From NCBI GenBank assembly GCA_037447655.1, contig JBBHKE010003374.1, forward strand, positions 62,001 through 126,000: DNA of 64,000 bases, given 5' to 3'. Within the stretch, counting starts at the first letter, position 1. Every line of letters starts with the position of its first letter. Source of the DNA: Zygnema cylindricum (lineage: Eukaryota > Streptophyta > Zygnematophyceae > Zygnematales > Zygnemataceae). Of this stretch, positions 1-11,978 are shown piece by piece. The position numbers and the translations under genes are program-made. Below the pieces are notes generated by a model that worked only from the letters and a program-made list of their open reading frames with translations, was not told the DNA's origin and made no database searches.

Positions 1-330
1 CTCAGATCGAATGGCGTGATCCTTATCATAAATTAAGTAATATGAGTGGATAAAACTAGCATATCCACTGAAGCAAGGGGAGGAATAAAATAGGCTGCCT
101 CCAAAGTAGACCGTTGGAAGGCGAAGACACCTCCAAAACACGAGGGATAAAGACAAAAATGTTAAGAATATCCCTAACCAAGGCAATAAGGCAGTACCTC
201 CCAAGTAGGCAGCAAAAACCACATGTACCTTAGATACTAAGCCCAACCCCCTAGCAAGGACGGGAAGGGATGCCTATTGCTAACTAAAGGCTGAGACTCG
301 CGATCAAAAGCCCCACGACTCGGGGTTGTG
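1..330 (-). mobile_element. Fragment of LINE-type retrotransposon (post-RT region)
   Basis: This stretch aligns over its whole length with 51590-51950, part of a longer minus-strand retrotransposon copy. Shared landmarks are a CGTTGGAAGG-like segment, GGCAATAAG, CCCAACCCCC and GATCAAA(A/T)GCCCCACGAC near the right end. It is cut off by the window edge and carries many substitutions, so it is a dead fragment. No intact reading frame remains. Confidence 0.65.
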
Positions 331-411
331 GGGGGGTTTTATTGCCAAATTGGAGGGGGGGAGGGGAGATTTTGCCCCAAGGAAAAAAGGATAATCACTC
401 TGGTGAAATGG

Positions 412-590
412 GTGTGAGAAGTTACATTGTGTTGTCGCTATTAGGGTTAATGTTTTTTTCGCCACTTAAAAATATCGATTCTTCTTGCAAACGTGTCCGA
501 TTTTGGGTTGGAGACGTGCTATCGGAAGGTGATAATTATACCTTTCAATCGCAACCGTCAAATTAACTATCAAACAAGTGAGCATGGAGA
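412..590. repeat. Decayed copy of a short stem-loop repeat (family A-short)
   Basis: The segment shares a block with 53358-53575: a start like TTAGGGTTAATGTTTTTTTC followed by GCCACT, and later CCTTTCAATCGCAACC. The copy at 31205-31411 is related. No terminal repeat is intact here. It is best read as an old MITE-like insertion. Confidence 0.45.
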
Positions 591-774
591 AAATTTGTAT
601 TAAGTGGCAAACGAACATTAACACTAATAGCAATACCCGTGTTGATCCAATGGTGAAACATTGTGACAGGAAGAGGTATAGTGGGGGAGGGGTAAAAGAT
701 TGTGATTGGAAGGTGGTTTTGGGTAGTGGAGAGGAGCACAAAATTAGATCCGGAGGTAAAACATTTGGTTTGGA

Positions 775-905
775 AAATAACATTTCGACTGGAAAGAACA
801 TTTGGACCGGAAAAAACATTTCGACAAGAAAAACATGTTTTGTCTGGAAAAAACGTTGACTGGAAAAAATCTTTTCGACTGGAAAAAGCATTTTGACTGA
901 AAAAA
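775..905. repeat. Minisatellite, about 18-bp unit, seven degenerate copies
   Basis: The unit is close to ACATTTCGACTGGAAAGA and recurs with small changes (ACATTTGGACCGGAAAAA, CTTTTCGACTGGAAAAAG and similar). The open frames over this stretch, rich in Phe and Lys, are products of the repeat and not a gene. Confidence 0.7.
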
Positions 906-1439
906 GGTGCTATTACACAGTATAGGGAAGAAGGTGGTGTCACGTAATGGAGGAGCTAGGTCCAAATGTAAGTTTAGAATTTGCTATCTTGATAAGTTAC
1001 TTCAGTTATCTTCAGACTAACAATGCAGATATACAAGCTCTATTATATTGGAGTTATTAACCAGCAGTGGTACAATAGAATATACGTTTTGTCGAAAATC
1101 ATAGTTTTTTCAACACTTACTTTAATTACTGACCATAATCGCCAGTAAATGCATGCATATAAATATAAAATGAGCCTATTTTGTAACGTCGCCCTTTCGG
1201 ACTCTGAGTTGGTTTGAAAACTAATTTCAAATCATCAAGAATTGAAATTTTAGTCGGCGACACTTACGGGATTTGAACTTGCGTCGGCAATGTTTTCAGA
1301 AAAAATGAATGTATGAAACCAATAGGAAAACAACGATTAGGTGCTTCCTGGTTTCTTTGGAGTTCAATAAATATTTTCTGCCAATTGAACTGTAACGTGT
1401 TATGACTTGTTTGATGTTTTTCTGACTTTTAATTTACAC
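906..1439. other. No gene seen
   Basis: AT-rich sequence with no recognisable gene, RNA or complete repeat. Confidence 0.5.
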
Positions 1440-1690
1440 TAAATGTTGGGGTTTTTTTTGATACATGTTGGATTTTTCCTTCGATGTTTTGTTTGTTGCG
1501 TTTTGCTTTTTAGGATGTTTTTCGATTTCCCATCTTTTCGTATTTTCGTTGTTTTTGCCTTGATTTTCCTTTTTGTTTATTCCCCCGTCATGTGGTTTTT
1601 CAGTTTTAGCAATGCTACTTTCTTTTGTTCCCATGGACTCAGACGGTTTACCATCGCGCTTTTTAATAAAGTCGGCCCGCTTTGTTTATT
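1440..1690 (+). mobile_element. LINE 3' end fragment
   Basis: A T-rich stretch ends in a block (GACTCAGACGGTTTACCATC followed by GCGCTTTTTAAT) that recurs at the 3' ends of the copies at 36661-37800 and 41840-42345. A shared 3' end with different 5' limits is what 5'-truncated target-primed retrotransposition leaves. No coding capacity remains. Confidence 0.6.
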
Positions 1691-2666
1691 ACCAAATTCG
1701 ACTAATTTGATGAATATGGTCACACAACCATTTTTTTCAATCCACGGGGTCATTCGTCACAGTAGCTCAGCAGCCAGCTTAGTGAATTTTCTTTGAGTTT
1801 ATCTCACATGCTAAAAATCTTGGTAATGGAGAGAGCATTACATAGGACGTGACACCAATGGCCTCTTATTTGCCTGTCTAAACCATATCTAACAATCGTT
1901 CCTTTGGACACATAATCATTGGAAATTTCACTTGGGGGTACTTAGGAAAATATAAATTAAAAGTGGATGGAAGAATACATGATAAAAAATAAACAACCAT
2001 CATTGACAACCGAGGATTTTGATCAACCCACGGGAAAGAGAGAATACCACCAGCAAAAGGCACAACTTTTCAGATTTCTGACTGACCACTTAATGCTTGA
2101 CTCATATGCCAGAGCATATCTTGTCCCTCTGTTTATTATCAGATGTGTGAAACTTCCGTTCTTTTCTCATATTTTGGACGAACACCCACCGAAGTTGTCT
2201 ACAAAAAGAAGATTGCTGGGATGTGCATATGTCTATGACATCACCATTGAGGAAAGGGAGAGATGAGAAAGGGACGAGGTAAGAGTCAAAGAGAGGAGCA
2301 ATTACAGGCACCGATTAATAAGTGAAGGGAACTCCAGATCCTATCCAGATAATGCAAATTGTAAGCCCATGTGTATACACAAAACATTGATTAAGTTTGA
2401 CCCCTCTAAATTTTTTGTATCACCAAACCCACTAAGATATCTCACAAAGTGTTCGACAAACTGGCTTTTATGGTTTTGACCTTACACAAAACCTCCTATG
2501 GAGAAAATATAGGATCGAATACAAAGATAAATTTCCCCCGTCTATACTTTCTCTTTGCCACACCAGCACCTCAAATTTCTGCACAAAAGCCGGCCCTTCA
2601 CCACCTCATAAACCCTACATTCTTGTCCAGAAACTCAAACAATGTGCTGTAATTGTGACATCATCA
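1691..2666. other. 3' flank of the peptidase gene, no gene seen
   Basis: Only short chance frames occur. A motif near 2042 (AATACCACCAGCA then AAAAGGCA) recurs near 3545 inside the last intron of the peptidase gene. This stretch probably includes its 3' UTR. Confidence 0.45.
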
Positions 2667-5600
2667 TCACCTTAAATTTCTGTCCAAAAACTCAAAAATC
2701 CTCTCTTCCATATACATGCGATCCCTAATACCACGAGGCATGTGTCGTTCATCCGGAAAAATGAGCAAATCATATTCCTTCGCCGCGGCGGTTAACGAAT
2801 TAATAAGTCGAGCAGTATGTCGAAAGTGGACGTTTTCATCGATCATTCCATGGACAAGCATGAGACGACCTTGTATTGAACTAACGTGATGCATAACAGA
2901 ACTACGTTCATAGACATCTTTGTTGGCGTTAGGCAGTCCCATGTATCTCTCGGTATAATGTGTGTCATACCCATCCCAAGCCGTAACCGGAGCTCCGGAA
3001 ACCGCACATTTAAAGAGATGGGGGCACTTTGCTAGAGCCATGGCGGCCATATAACCACCATAACTCCATCCATAAATTCCTATTCGTCCAGGATCGGCTA
3101 ATCCTTTGCTAATAAGGTATTGAACACCGGTTTCTTGATCTTCAACATCAATTTGTCCCATGTTATGTTTAATCGCCCCTTCAAATTTCAAGCCTCGTCT
3201 TGCACTCCCTCGATTGTCGAGCTGTCAGAACAAGGATACAGCAGTTATTAACGAAAAATGGCACATACATGAGAACAACTCAAGTTTTATCTCCATGAAT
3301 AATAGATATAATAATAACATAACTATTTGACATAAGCTGAGCATTCCCACTGCTATTTTTGCGATCACCCGTGCTTTACAGGTTGAAAAAAAATTATCAA
3401 TGAAAAAATGTGGATGTGGATTTCTTCAGAATGTTGTAAGAATACAGAATAATTTTGATCAAATTAAAAAAATAGCTTAAGAAATGAGGACAATTTGATT
3501 TCTTCAATACATTACAAATAAAAAGGAATGAACAGTTATCCAGAATACCACCAGCAGCAGCAAAAGGCATTGACAGTTCCTAGGAAACCCTAAAAAATCG
3601 GCAAGTACAAAATGAGAAATTAAGGTCAACGAAGGGGAATGAAATGAGCAGTCAAGAGGCACAAGGCTTCAATTCAAGTTTTCTCACCTTCCATACAAGA
3701 ATCCCTCTACTTCGAAGATATTGAGCTCTCATGTCCACCGTTGTCATCCATGTGTTGCAGACAGTTTGTACATGAGGCCCACCATAGACACTTACTACTG
3801 TTCTATTAGGTGAAGGCCCGTAAACTTTTGGATCAGGTCTGTACATGAAAAAAAAAAGAAAAAAAAATCAAGCTTTTCCCAAAAAAAACCAAGAAAAAAA
3901 ACAAAAAAAATCCATAAACTGGCTGGTAGACACCGCTTACGTTCCCTCACAACCGCATATATTAAGCCAGGCATCTCGCCTCCTCTGGCTGATTTTACAC
4001 TCTTTAACAACATTCAACATTTCAAGACTTTTGTAATTGACAAAAGTCTCTCAGATGCTGCCTGCAGATAAAGATGGCATCACATAGGTCTCAATTGTAA
4101 ACGGCTGAAAAGCTTTTATTAATATGTCAAAAAACATCTCCTCAAAATCCTCTTCTTTTTAACCCTATCTTAAAATGATACTCTTACAAGGTTACTAACG
4201 TTACGATTACTAAGATAATAATGACCTTATGGAACTTTACAATTGAGGAAAACCAAAGGGTTTACGAATTGAAATTGTAGCATCCCGGAAGGGAAAATGA
4301 CTTCGGGCAAGCACATAAAAGCGACGTATCTTAAAAAGTCAGAACCCAGAAAAATTGTGGAGGTATGTGATGATTTTATAGAGCATAAACCCAACTGCTT
4401 GTTAAAAACACTTTGATGCAATTTCATGTCATTTAATGGCCATATACATAACAATTTGAAAGTATAAGGAAATCATTCCACTTTCAAGTCCTTTCAGGTC
4501 ATCAGATAAAAGGAGAAACAAAAACAAAAGCAGAAACGTAGGGAAAAATATTCAAGAGGGAGCGTTGCAGCAATCTTTATCTAAAGTGCGATTTCAAATG
4601 AGCACATACAGCAAATAAAATAAAACGCACCTGTAAATGGCTCCATAAAGTACTGTCCCATCTGACGCATTCAAAGCCACAATCTCCGGTGGAGTCAACT
4701 GCAGTCTCCTAACGCGAGCATTTGGAGTCGGCTGTTCGTAGATAGACACAAGTGCCTTTCCATCCTCCAAGGAACAAAGAGTTACATGTGGAGGAGTGTC
4801 AAGACTGTCGTGAACGTCCACAAATCGCTGTAACTGATGATCCAGTACAGTCACATGTCGTCCTTTTCCTTGAGTGAGCCTTTTAGGTTTTGAAACATTT
4901 CCTCCATTTTCTAAAACAAGTTTTGTGGAGTAAAGATGAGTTTCCAAAGGACTGTCCATTGTTCCAGTAAAATACACAACACCAGCCCCTTCATCTACCC
5001 CTGCCACTTGTTCCACCATCCACTCTCCCTCAGTGATTGACCCTAGACAAGTTCCGTCTTGGTCATACATGTAAAGGTGTCGATATCCAGTCCGTTCACT
5101 CGCCCAAATGAACCCTCCAGAAAGTTTTCCAACCCCCTTATGGAGAGGTGTAAAACATTCATGTAAATTAACCCACGTACTGCTCTCCTCCGCCAATAGA
5201 ACCTTCCTTTGGCCTGTGTTTGTGTCAAGTTTCAGTAAACGAAGCCTTGTCTGTTCCCTGTTCTGTACTTGTACAGTGAGACTACCATCAGGCATCCAGA
5301 AAACCCTCGCCAAATATTCTTCCTCGTTTCCTGGTCCTCCAACTCCACAATTTAAATCCATCCACTGTATTTCTCCTCCTTCTACAGGAACTACTCCCAA
5401 CCGAACTTTCACATTCGCTTGTCCTGCAAAAGGATAAGCGTGATCTTCCTCTGCTTCGGCTCCCACAATTGCCTTTCCCTGATGCATTATTCTGAAAGCA
5501 GGGATATTCGTCGAATCAACCTCTGTGAATGCAATAAATTTGCTGTCTTGCGACCACCAAAACCCATTTCGTCTTTCCATTTCCTCCTGTCAGAAACAAA

Positions 5601-8271
5601 ATAAAAAAAATGAATTTACTTGCCGATGTTTATTGCACATGTGAAAAAGCAACAAAATCCCAAATAGTGAACTAGCTCAAATTAGCTATGAGCAGAGACA
5701 GACAATTTAACTGCAGTCAAGTTCTTCAACCGACTACACCGGGCATCGTTATTAGCATCAGTGAAAGTATATGGGTGCCACCAAATTTTACCCTTCGAAC
5801 CTTAAATAGTTTCAATGACTCCTAACTGTTTTTTCCTTAGCGCTAATTGTTTCAGCATTTCAAAACCAGCCACATCAGTTGTAACTGAATTAGAATCAGC
5901 CACACTAACATAAACCTAATTACTTCACTCTAATAAGGATTCGCGGTTTAGCTGATTGAACACAAAACAAAGCGCAAAGAAATAGTGACATGCAAAACAG
6001 GCAACTTTTCTGCCCAAAAAAAGGGAGTAAGGATGAATACTATCTTTAAGTTAAGCTGTCTAAGCATGAAAGGGTGAGTACTCCTCACCTGAGCGATATA
6101 TTCTGCCAATCCATGTGTCTGCATCAAGTAAAATGAAGGCAGAAAAGTCGAAAACATTGACATGTCAGTCATACTCACCTTTGACAAAAACAACATTCTC
6201 TTTAAAAGTGAATCAAACATATTAAAGTAAAACAGTTCTGTCAAAAATGGAGGGATTTATGTAGCAAAAAAAATTGAAAGACAAAACAAGCCCTGTTTGA
6301 AAAAAACTTCTGCATCTACACAGAAAGAAGCAGCACACTGCATTTAATTCACTCAATCCTGTAAATGGCTTTCAACGAGTGAAAAATCCCTAGCCTTCCT
6401 AACCACTTATGCATAAGAAAAAGTAACCAAAATAGACCAAATGAGAATTAGCCAATTACACATGATATGATCACCATGAGGCTGCTGAAATCTCATGCCC
6501 ACCATGACACAAGAGAAGTGAGGAACCGCATGCAAAGGATTTATTATGATCTGGTTCTATTATGATTTTCGACAAAAAGAAAAACCCAATTGGCCTAAAA
6601 ACTTTAACCTCTCGACAAGAACTTCATTCATATGACATTTGGTTTAAAGCTGAAAATCACAGAGTCCACTCACTATTCCCGACTGTTTGGCACCGAACGT
6701 GATTTGTCGAGGCTCTCCTTCAACTGTTGAAACAACCCAAAGCTCGTCTTCTCGCACGTATGCCACAGAGGAGCCATCGGGTGCCATTTGTGGATCTAAA
6801 ATAGGAGAACCGGAAGTTGCCGGGACTCGTAAACGGAGTTCTGCACCTGGTCCATCCTGTACATAAATCTGAACCAGAATCCCCCCCATATTTCTTCATA
6901 AGATTATTCCATGTTTATTCATAGATTAGGCTACCGTGTACTTGATGCAATGAAGCACCCTGCCCATATAAATCTGAACCAAAATCCCAACAGAATGCTT
7001 TCATAAGTTAAAAATAATGCAGTAACATAATGAAGTTTCGTATTATCCCACACGTGTAACAGAGTTTCTCAAGCTTTAATAACCTCACGAACATCAAGGC
7101 GACTCTTGTTGAAATGGAATATTAAAGCAGAGAGATTTTCACTGAAAAAAAATATTACACATTTTCAGCCACGTAATTGCTAATTTAATATGAAATGCCT
7201 TTCAATGTCAATTACTGCCAATAATCACGGTAAACGTACAGAAAACTGTATGAAACGTACAGTGTACAAATCTTACATTTCTCTGTATGGTTATTGCAAT
7301 TACTGGCCAGTAACGCCAGTAATCGCGACTGTCTAACTAAGCTATGAGACAACTGAAAGAAGTAGCTTTGAAAACTGCCACAGAGACAAACAAAGAGGAA
7401 ACCGAAATACATGCCCTCTGATATTTAGTCAAACCAAACAAGAAAATGTGCAGGTACGAGCGAATCACGCCAATTCACCCCCCCCAAAAAAACGAGGAAA
7501 AAAGCCCACTCGGCCTGCGAAGATTTCCCTTTGAAGGTCCTTAAAGACTTTAAAAGGGCAAATGCACCAAACATGTACAATATTGAGAGGGAAAGGAACG
7601 GAAGGAAGCGAGAGAAAGAGAAAAAGAGAGGAAGCATGCACCAGCCAGGGGAAGTGTACGAGAAAGAGAAGCGGATGCAGTGTGAAAATGACAGAGGTGT
7701 CAGGTTAAGAGATGAGAAAATGAGAGAAATAAAAAGCGAGAAAAGAGAAAGGAAGCAAGAAAGAAAGAGAGAATGAAACAGAAATACCTACCCCTCCAGG
7801 CAGAGGCACCAGAATTCTAGGCACAGCTCCCGTCTTGGACCAATCATATCGCGTGACTCCAAGGCCCCTCTCTCTCAGTCTTTCCCTCCTCAATTTCTCT
7901 GCCGTTGATATGTTCCCCTCATCTACCCCTCCCCCCGGAGGAGTGACCAGAAGCTTCTGTTGCCTGGTGACAGGATCAAATGCGAAAAGTTTTCTGCTCA
8001 GAGTCCCCTCTGGACTGAAGAGGTAGGAGACAAGACGGTCATCCGGGGAAAACGACAACGCAGCAGGAGCCACATATCCAGGGAGAGGATGTTGCACTAT
8101 GGCTTCCACAGGGAATCGACGAACCTCTCCCTCTCTCTCTCTTTCTCTCTCGCCTTCCCTCTCTCTAGTGCGTTCTCGCTCTCGGTCTTTCTCTTTACTG
8201 CCAGAGGCCTCTAGAGGAGGACTGGCAGAGGTGCCACGAGTCACTTGGCTGTCCAAAGCTGTCAATGTCAT
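2667..8271 (-). CDS. Dipeptidyl peptidase, S9B prolyl oligopeptidase family (DPP8/9-like)
   Basis: Serine exopeptidase that removes N-terminal dipeptides, usually after proline; with no signal peptide or membrane segment it is expected to be cytosolic. Six exons join in frame to 788 residues: 8271-7792, 6868-6674, 6118-6089, 5586-4631, 3838-3688 and 3221-2667, all GT-AG. The N-terminal half is the beta-propeller, including the [14 protein letters not shown] segment typical of plant homologues. The adjacent glutamates (236-237, in [12 protein letters not shown]) match the substrate N-terminus-binding pair of DPP8/9. The C-terminal hydrolase carries GWSYGGYM (Ser 657), DENVH (Asp 732) and ERH (His 764), a complete triad. 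The ATG at 8271 has A at -3. Residues about 24-50 are an Arg/Glu run encoded by a GA microsatellite, absent from the family core. The gene is divergent from MET1 across 7.6 kb of transposons. The exact start and the 195-nt exon's acceptor are inferred from homology. Confidence 0.92.
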
Positions 8272-8450
8272 CCTGCACACTGCCAAAACCTAAAACGGAC
8301 AAAAAGAAAGGGAAGATCTTGGAATTTGTGAATTGAAACTGAAAAAAGTGACACTAAGTCGTTCAGTATCCGTAAGATGTCTTGTTTGTCTTGAAAATTG
8401 GAAACAAAAAGGTAAGGATCGACAAGTGTGACGGAGATGTGACCAAAGTT

Positions 8451-8460
8451 AAACCCTAAA
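8451..8460. promoter_or_regulatory. Telo-box-like motif upstream of the peptidase gene
   Basis: AAACCCTAAA lies 180 bp upstream of the peptidase ATG. Telo-boxes are known promoter elements of plant housekeeping genes. Function here is inferred from sequence and position only. Confidence 0.3.
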
Positions 8461-8899
8461 AAGGAAGAGGAGGAAAAACTGGCGATTCTTCCACCAGAAC
8501 AAGCCTCATAAACTTTTATTAAATGAAAATCGGACGACTACAACCATTGTCAATCATCAGGGAAAAAGATGGTTGTGATTTGTCTGTTGGAAAAAAAACA
8601 AGGTTTCAAAAAACTAAGCAAGGAAACATTGAACAAGTTGCGAGAAAATTGTGTAGAAATGGACGTACATGCATACACTTTTCTGAAGGTGCTGGCTCTC
8701 CTGCCAGCCCTGCCTTCCTCCTTAATACTTCATGTCTAAGAGAGAATGAAAGGGAGAGAATAAAAGAATGAGAGAGAATTGAAGGGAAAAGACAGTAAAA
8801 ATTATCAGATTAAGTCACTACTGCGTGTTTTCTAACAGATGCTGCTCTTCAATACTACAAATCGATCGTGAAATTCGTTGTAATTTGGCGATAATTACT

Positions 8900-9274
8900 T
8901 AGAATCGCAGTCTACTGCCTTCCACACTTGCTGCAAAGGATGAGCAATGCATTCAGATGGAATTTGGTTGAAGTAACGCCGTCTCGGCATTGCGACTGTA
9001 CTGTACTGTACTTCCTGCTGCGCTATAATGTCACGTCACGATACATCACGTCATGTCACGTTACGTCATGGTCAAGGTCATATCACCGTCATGGAACTAC
9101 AGTAATGCGAACTAAACAGATACGCCACGTCATGTGTATGGTAGTCCAGTAGCGATTTGTCACATGCCGCAAAGACAGTTCGCTGTTTTATCAGCTTCCA
9201 GTTATAAACGCAATAACGCTGTGGAGCAGGTTTTTTGCAGGAATTGGCGGGGGAGCCTACGTCATCATGTACAG
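8900..9274. other. Peptidase 5' flank with an ACGTCA-type motif cluster
   Basis: About 65 bp (9028-9095) contain repeated CACGTCA, CATGTCACG and TACGTCATG words, the core bound by plant bZIP factors. It may also be a short degenerate tandem repeat. No gene is seen. Confidence 0.35.
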
Positions 9275-9893
9275 TACACCGCGAATCGTAATTAGAGTAA
9301 ATTACTCTAATTCGGTCGCTCGAAATTTCGACTCTATTACATCAAATAGAGTAAATGATTCTAATTTTTTCATTATTCTAATTTAGGTAAGTTTAATTAG
9401 CGTAACAAAATTGTAATATAGGTTCGTTTTAAATAGTGTGGAGTACGGATGACGTTCGACCGTGCAAAATTGTACTTTTTTAAGAAAAAGGTACAAATAA
9501 TGATTTAATACAATCGCGCTCGCACGTGAAATCGCACTAAACGAAAAATCAATCACATCGAAAAAAAGCCGTTCGCATAACTCTCGTCCGTCGACAGCAT
9601 CGTCGTCAGTGTGAACATCAGCTGACATTCAGCGCGACAAATAATACTAACGTCATAATGACGTCAAAACTATACGGACTGACAGATTCTGTACATCTAC
9701 GTAATTTAGTGTTCATAATTTCAGCGCGGAAATTTATTGCCGACATAACCCAATATAGAGTACTTAAATAAATTAGAGTAAACTTCCTCTGTGAAAAAGT
9801 TCTATCACATAAATTAGAGTTTATTACTCTAAATGTTTTTTTTGGTTTTTTTACTCTAATTTTTTCATTACTCTAATTACGATTCGCAGTGTA
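9275..9893. mobile_element. TIR element A1, Tc1/mariner-type MITE
   Basis: About 30-bp terminal inverted repeats at 9270-9300 and 9868-9898 differ by one base. The inner core is CGCGAATCGTAATTAGAGTA on the left, and the right end reads CGATTCGCAGTG before TA. The element is bounded by TA on both sides, as in Tc1/mariner insertions. It has no transposase. An internal block (CCGTGCAAAATTGTAC) recurs in the element at 12894-13361 and, inverted, at 35804-36356. Confidence 0.75.
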
Positions 9894-10719
9894 CTGTAGT
9901 TACAAAAATGGTCCACGTTTGTCAGATAATTCATGACAAAACTGTGCAAGTATCTCCTGTTATATGCATTACGAGACAGAGTTTCACAGTTTACACGCTT
10001 CCAGTTACGTCACGCACAAGGTGGATCTGACATGTGTATCTACTGGTGTCGAGCGTCTGTAACCTGAAGTCTGCTGTATGAACTCGGTACTGACTTCTGA
10101 ACCTTCTGCACTTTCTTCCGTACTCCAATGATACGTCAGGTTTGTCCCCCAAAAGGTGCGCGTACGCGTGCTTATGAGCATCGCGGAGTATCACGACCCA
10201 GAGCCAAAACTCGCGCGTGCCAGGAGCCCAGAACAGCGCCTGCAAACACAATACCGTAGACACAATGTTGGAGAAAACTACACGACCGACAATTATGCGG
10301 CATTATATGTAAGGGAAACACATTTCGCAAACACGATTCGTGCTCCGCTCAAGAGTTTACGACAGAAAGTACAAATATGTACACAAATTCGTACAAAATC
10401 AGTACGACCTGAAGGCATATTCGTCCGACTACGTTTGACTTCTGAAAACCGATCTGACCACCGGCTCCAATAAACAAAAAGGCTCAGCTGAGACATAGAA
10501 ATAGTAAGTATCCAGCGCACGCGCTCTCTGCGCTGACTCCGTTAATTAGAGTAAATGAGAACATCATAAATCCAATTATAGACAGTTAACTGGGTTACTG
10601 GCACATAGAAAAGGAGGATAGCACGCGCTTTGCTACGGTCCCGATAATGACAAGTGTAACTGAAGGGAAAAGACAAAACTGTCAGACGCAGACGCGTCGA
10701 CACATTTATGAGAGTCTAA
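9894..10719. other. Intergenic, with a segment repeated in inverse at 15246-15312
   Basis: 10296-10370 matches the reverse complement of 15246-15312 at roughly three bases in four (shared GGGAAACACA, TTCGCA and ACGACAG blocks). The rest shows many GTAC palindromes but no gene. The pair probably marks two copies of an unnamed dispersed repeat. Confidence 0.45.
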
Positions 10720-11954
10720 GGGTGCGTCTCCATGTGCCTAAGTAAGGGTTTTTTTCTGTCGTTTTGTTGTAAAACTTAGAGCCGTACCGCGTAAGTTTCA
10801 ACCGTACAAAAAAATGGAAAAAATGAGAAGTACATTTTGAGTCATCATCGAATTTAGGATGTACTACATGTTGTCGTCTTGTGTTCTTCGACCCACGGCC
10901 ACGCCAAAAAACGTCATCTTCAAACTTTTCTTTAAAACACAGGGAAGATGTGTTGTAAAACAAAGTATTTTCGAAAAACAAATAGAAACACGTATTCGCA
11001 CGTGTAAAAAAACTCACAAAATTTCAAAAAAATTCAAGCGACGACGAAAATTGCACGATCCGCTATGTTCTGTCCGTTTGCGTTTAGGTACGACGAAGCA
11101 AAGTACTCAATTTGTTTGGTTTTGTCTGTTTGCGCCTGGTACGAATTTTCTTTCGCCAGGGGTCTCAAGATTTTGATGCCATTTCACGTCAAGCGGACAG
11201 GCGACGCAAAGGCAAAGTGCATCTTCTTTAAACGTGAAACGGCACAGGTTGGATGGCGGTACATCTACAATGTCACGAAAAGTCATGCGACGTCACAAGC
11301 AGTTATAAAAAATAACGTGCGTCATCACATATTGTAGACGTTAACAGCCGTTACGGGCATTGTCAGCGTATATAATCGTCACACCCTTAAGTAACAGTTT
11401 CGTTGTTACCATAGTTCAAAAGTAGGCGTTTTTTGGTAGGCCTTTTGTAGGCCGCCTTTAGCGTAAGTTGTGTTACGGACTTTCCATGTGATCTTCTTAG
11501 ATCGCTACTTTCATCAGAGACCGTCGATCGTCCGAATCTGACGATAGTCCTATCGTAAGTTGTGTTATGGGCTTTTCATGTGATCTTCTTAGTTCGTTAC
11601 TTTCATCAACGACCGTCCGAATCTGACGGTTTAAATAAAAAGTCGCTCAAAACTCACAGAAATTTTTTTTTTTGTCCGATTTTTTTTTCAATTTTAGATA
11701 AGACGTTTAATTCTCTATTGACCCATGTGCAACTCAACCTTGTTACTATTTTATTTCATTTTGCGGCCAATACAATATGGGTCTTAAGGCCATATTGTAT
11801 GTTTTGCATACAATAGGCATATTGTATGGGCGTACGGTCACCTACTTTTGAACTATGGTTGTTACACATAGGGACATCTAAAATCCGGGTCCGCCGTATC
11901 TGCGCTAAAAAACAAAATAAATTCTCTAAGTTTCAAGTACATGGAGACGCACCC
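10720..11954. mobile_element. TIR element E1, PIF/Harbinger (Tourist)-type
   Basis: Termini GGGTGCGTCTCCATGTG and its inverse CATGGAGACGCACCC are flanked by TAA on both sides (10717-10719 and 11955-11957). A 3-bp TAA/TTA duplication is the hallmark of PIF/Harbinger insertions. There is no transposase frame. A second element (11409-11858) is inserted inside it. Further copies with the same ends lie at 38384, 59165 and 63715. Confidence 0.78.
11409..11858. mobile_element. TIR element M1 nested in E1, 6-bp target duplication
   Basis: Ends CCATAGTTCAAAAGTAGG and its inverse are flanked by a perfect TTGTTA duplication (11403-11408 and 11859-11864). Non-autonomous: no transposase. It lies within E1, so it is younger than E1. 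Related copies are at 14856-15162 and 56907-57425. Confidence 0.8.
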
Positions 11955-11978
11955 TAACTGCATCATAGCAATAATAGA

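Noticed and set aside
11562-11816. 84-codon frame inside element M1
   Set aside because: No transposase features, and the same region in M3 is not open.
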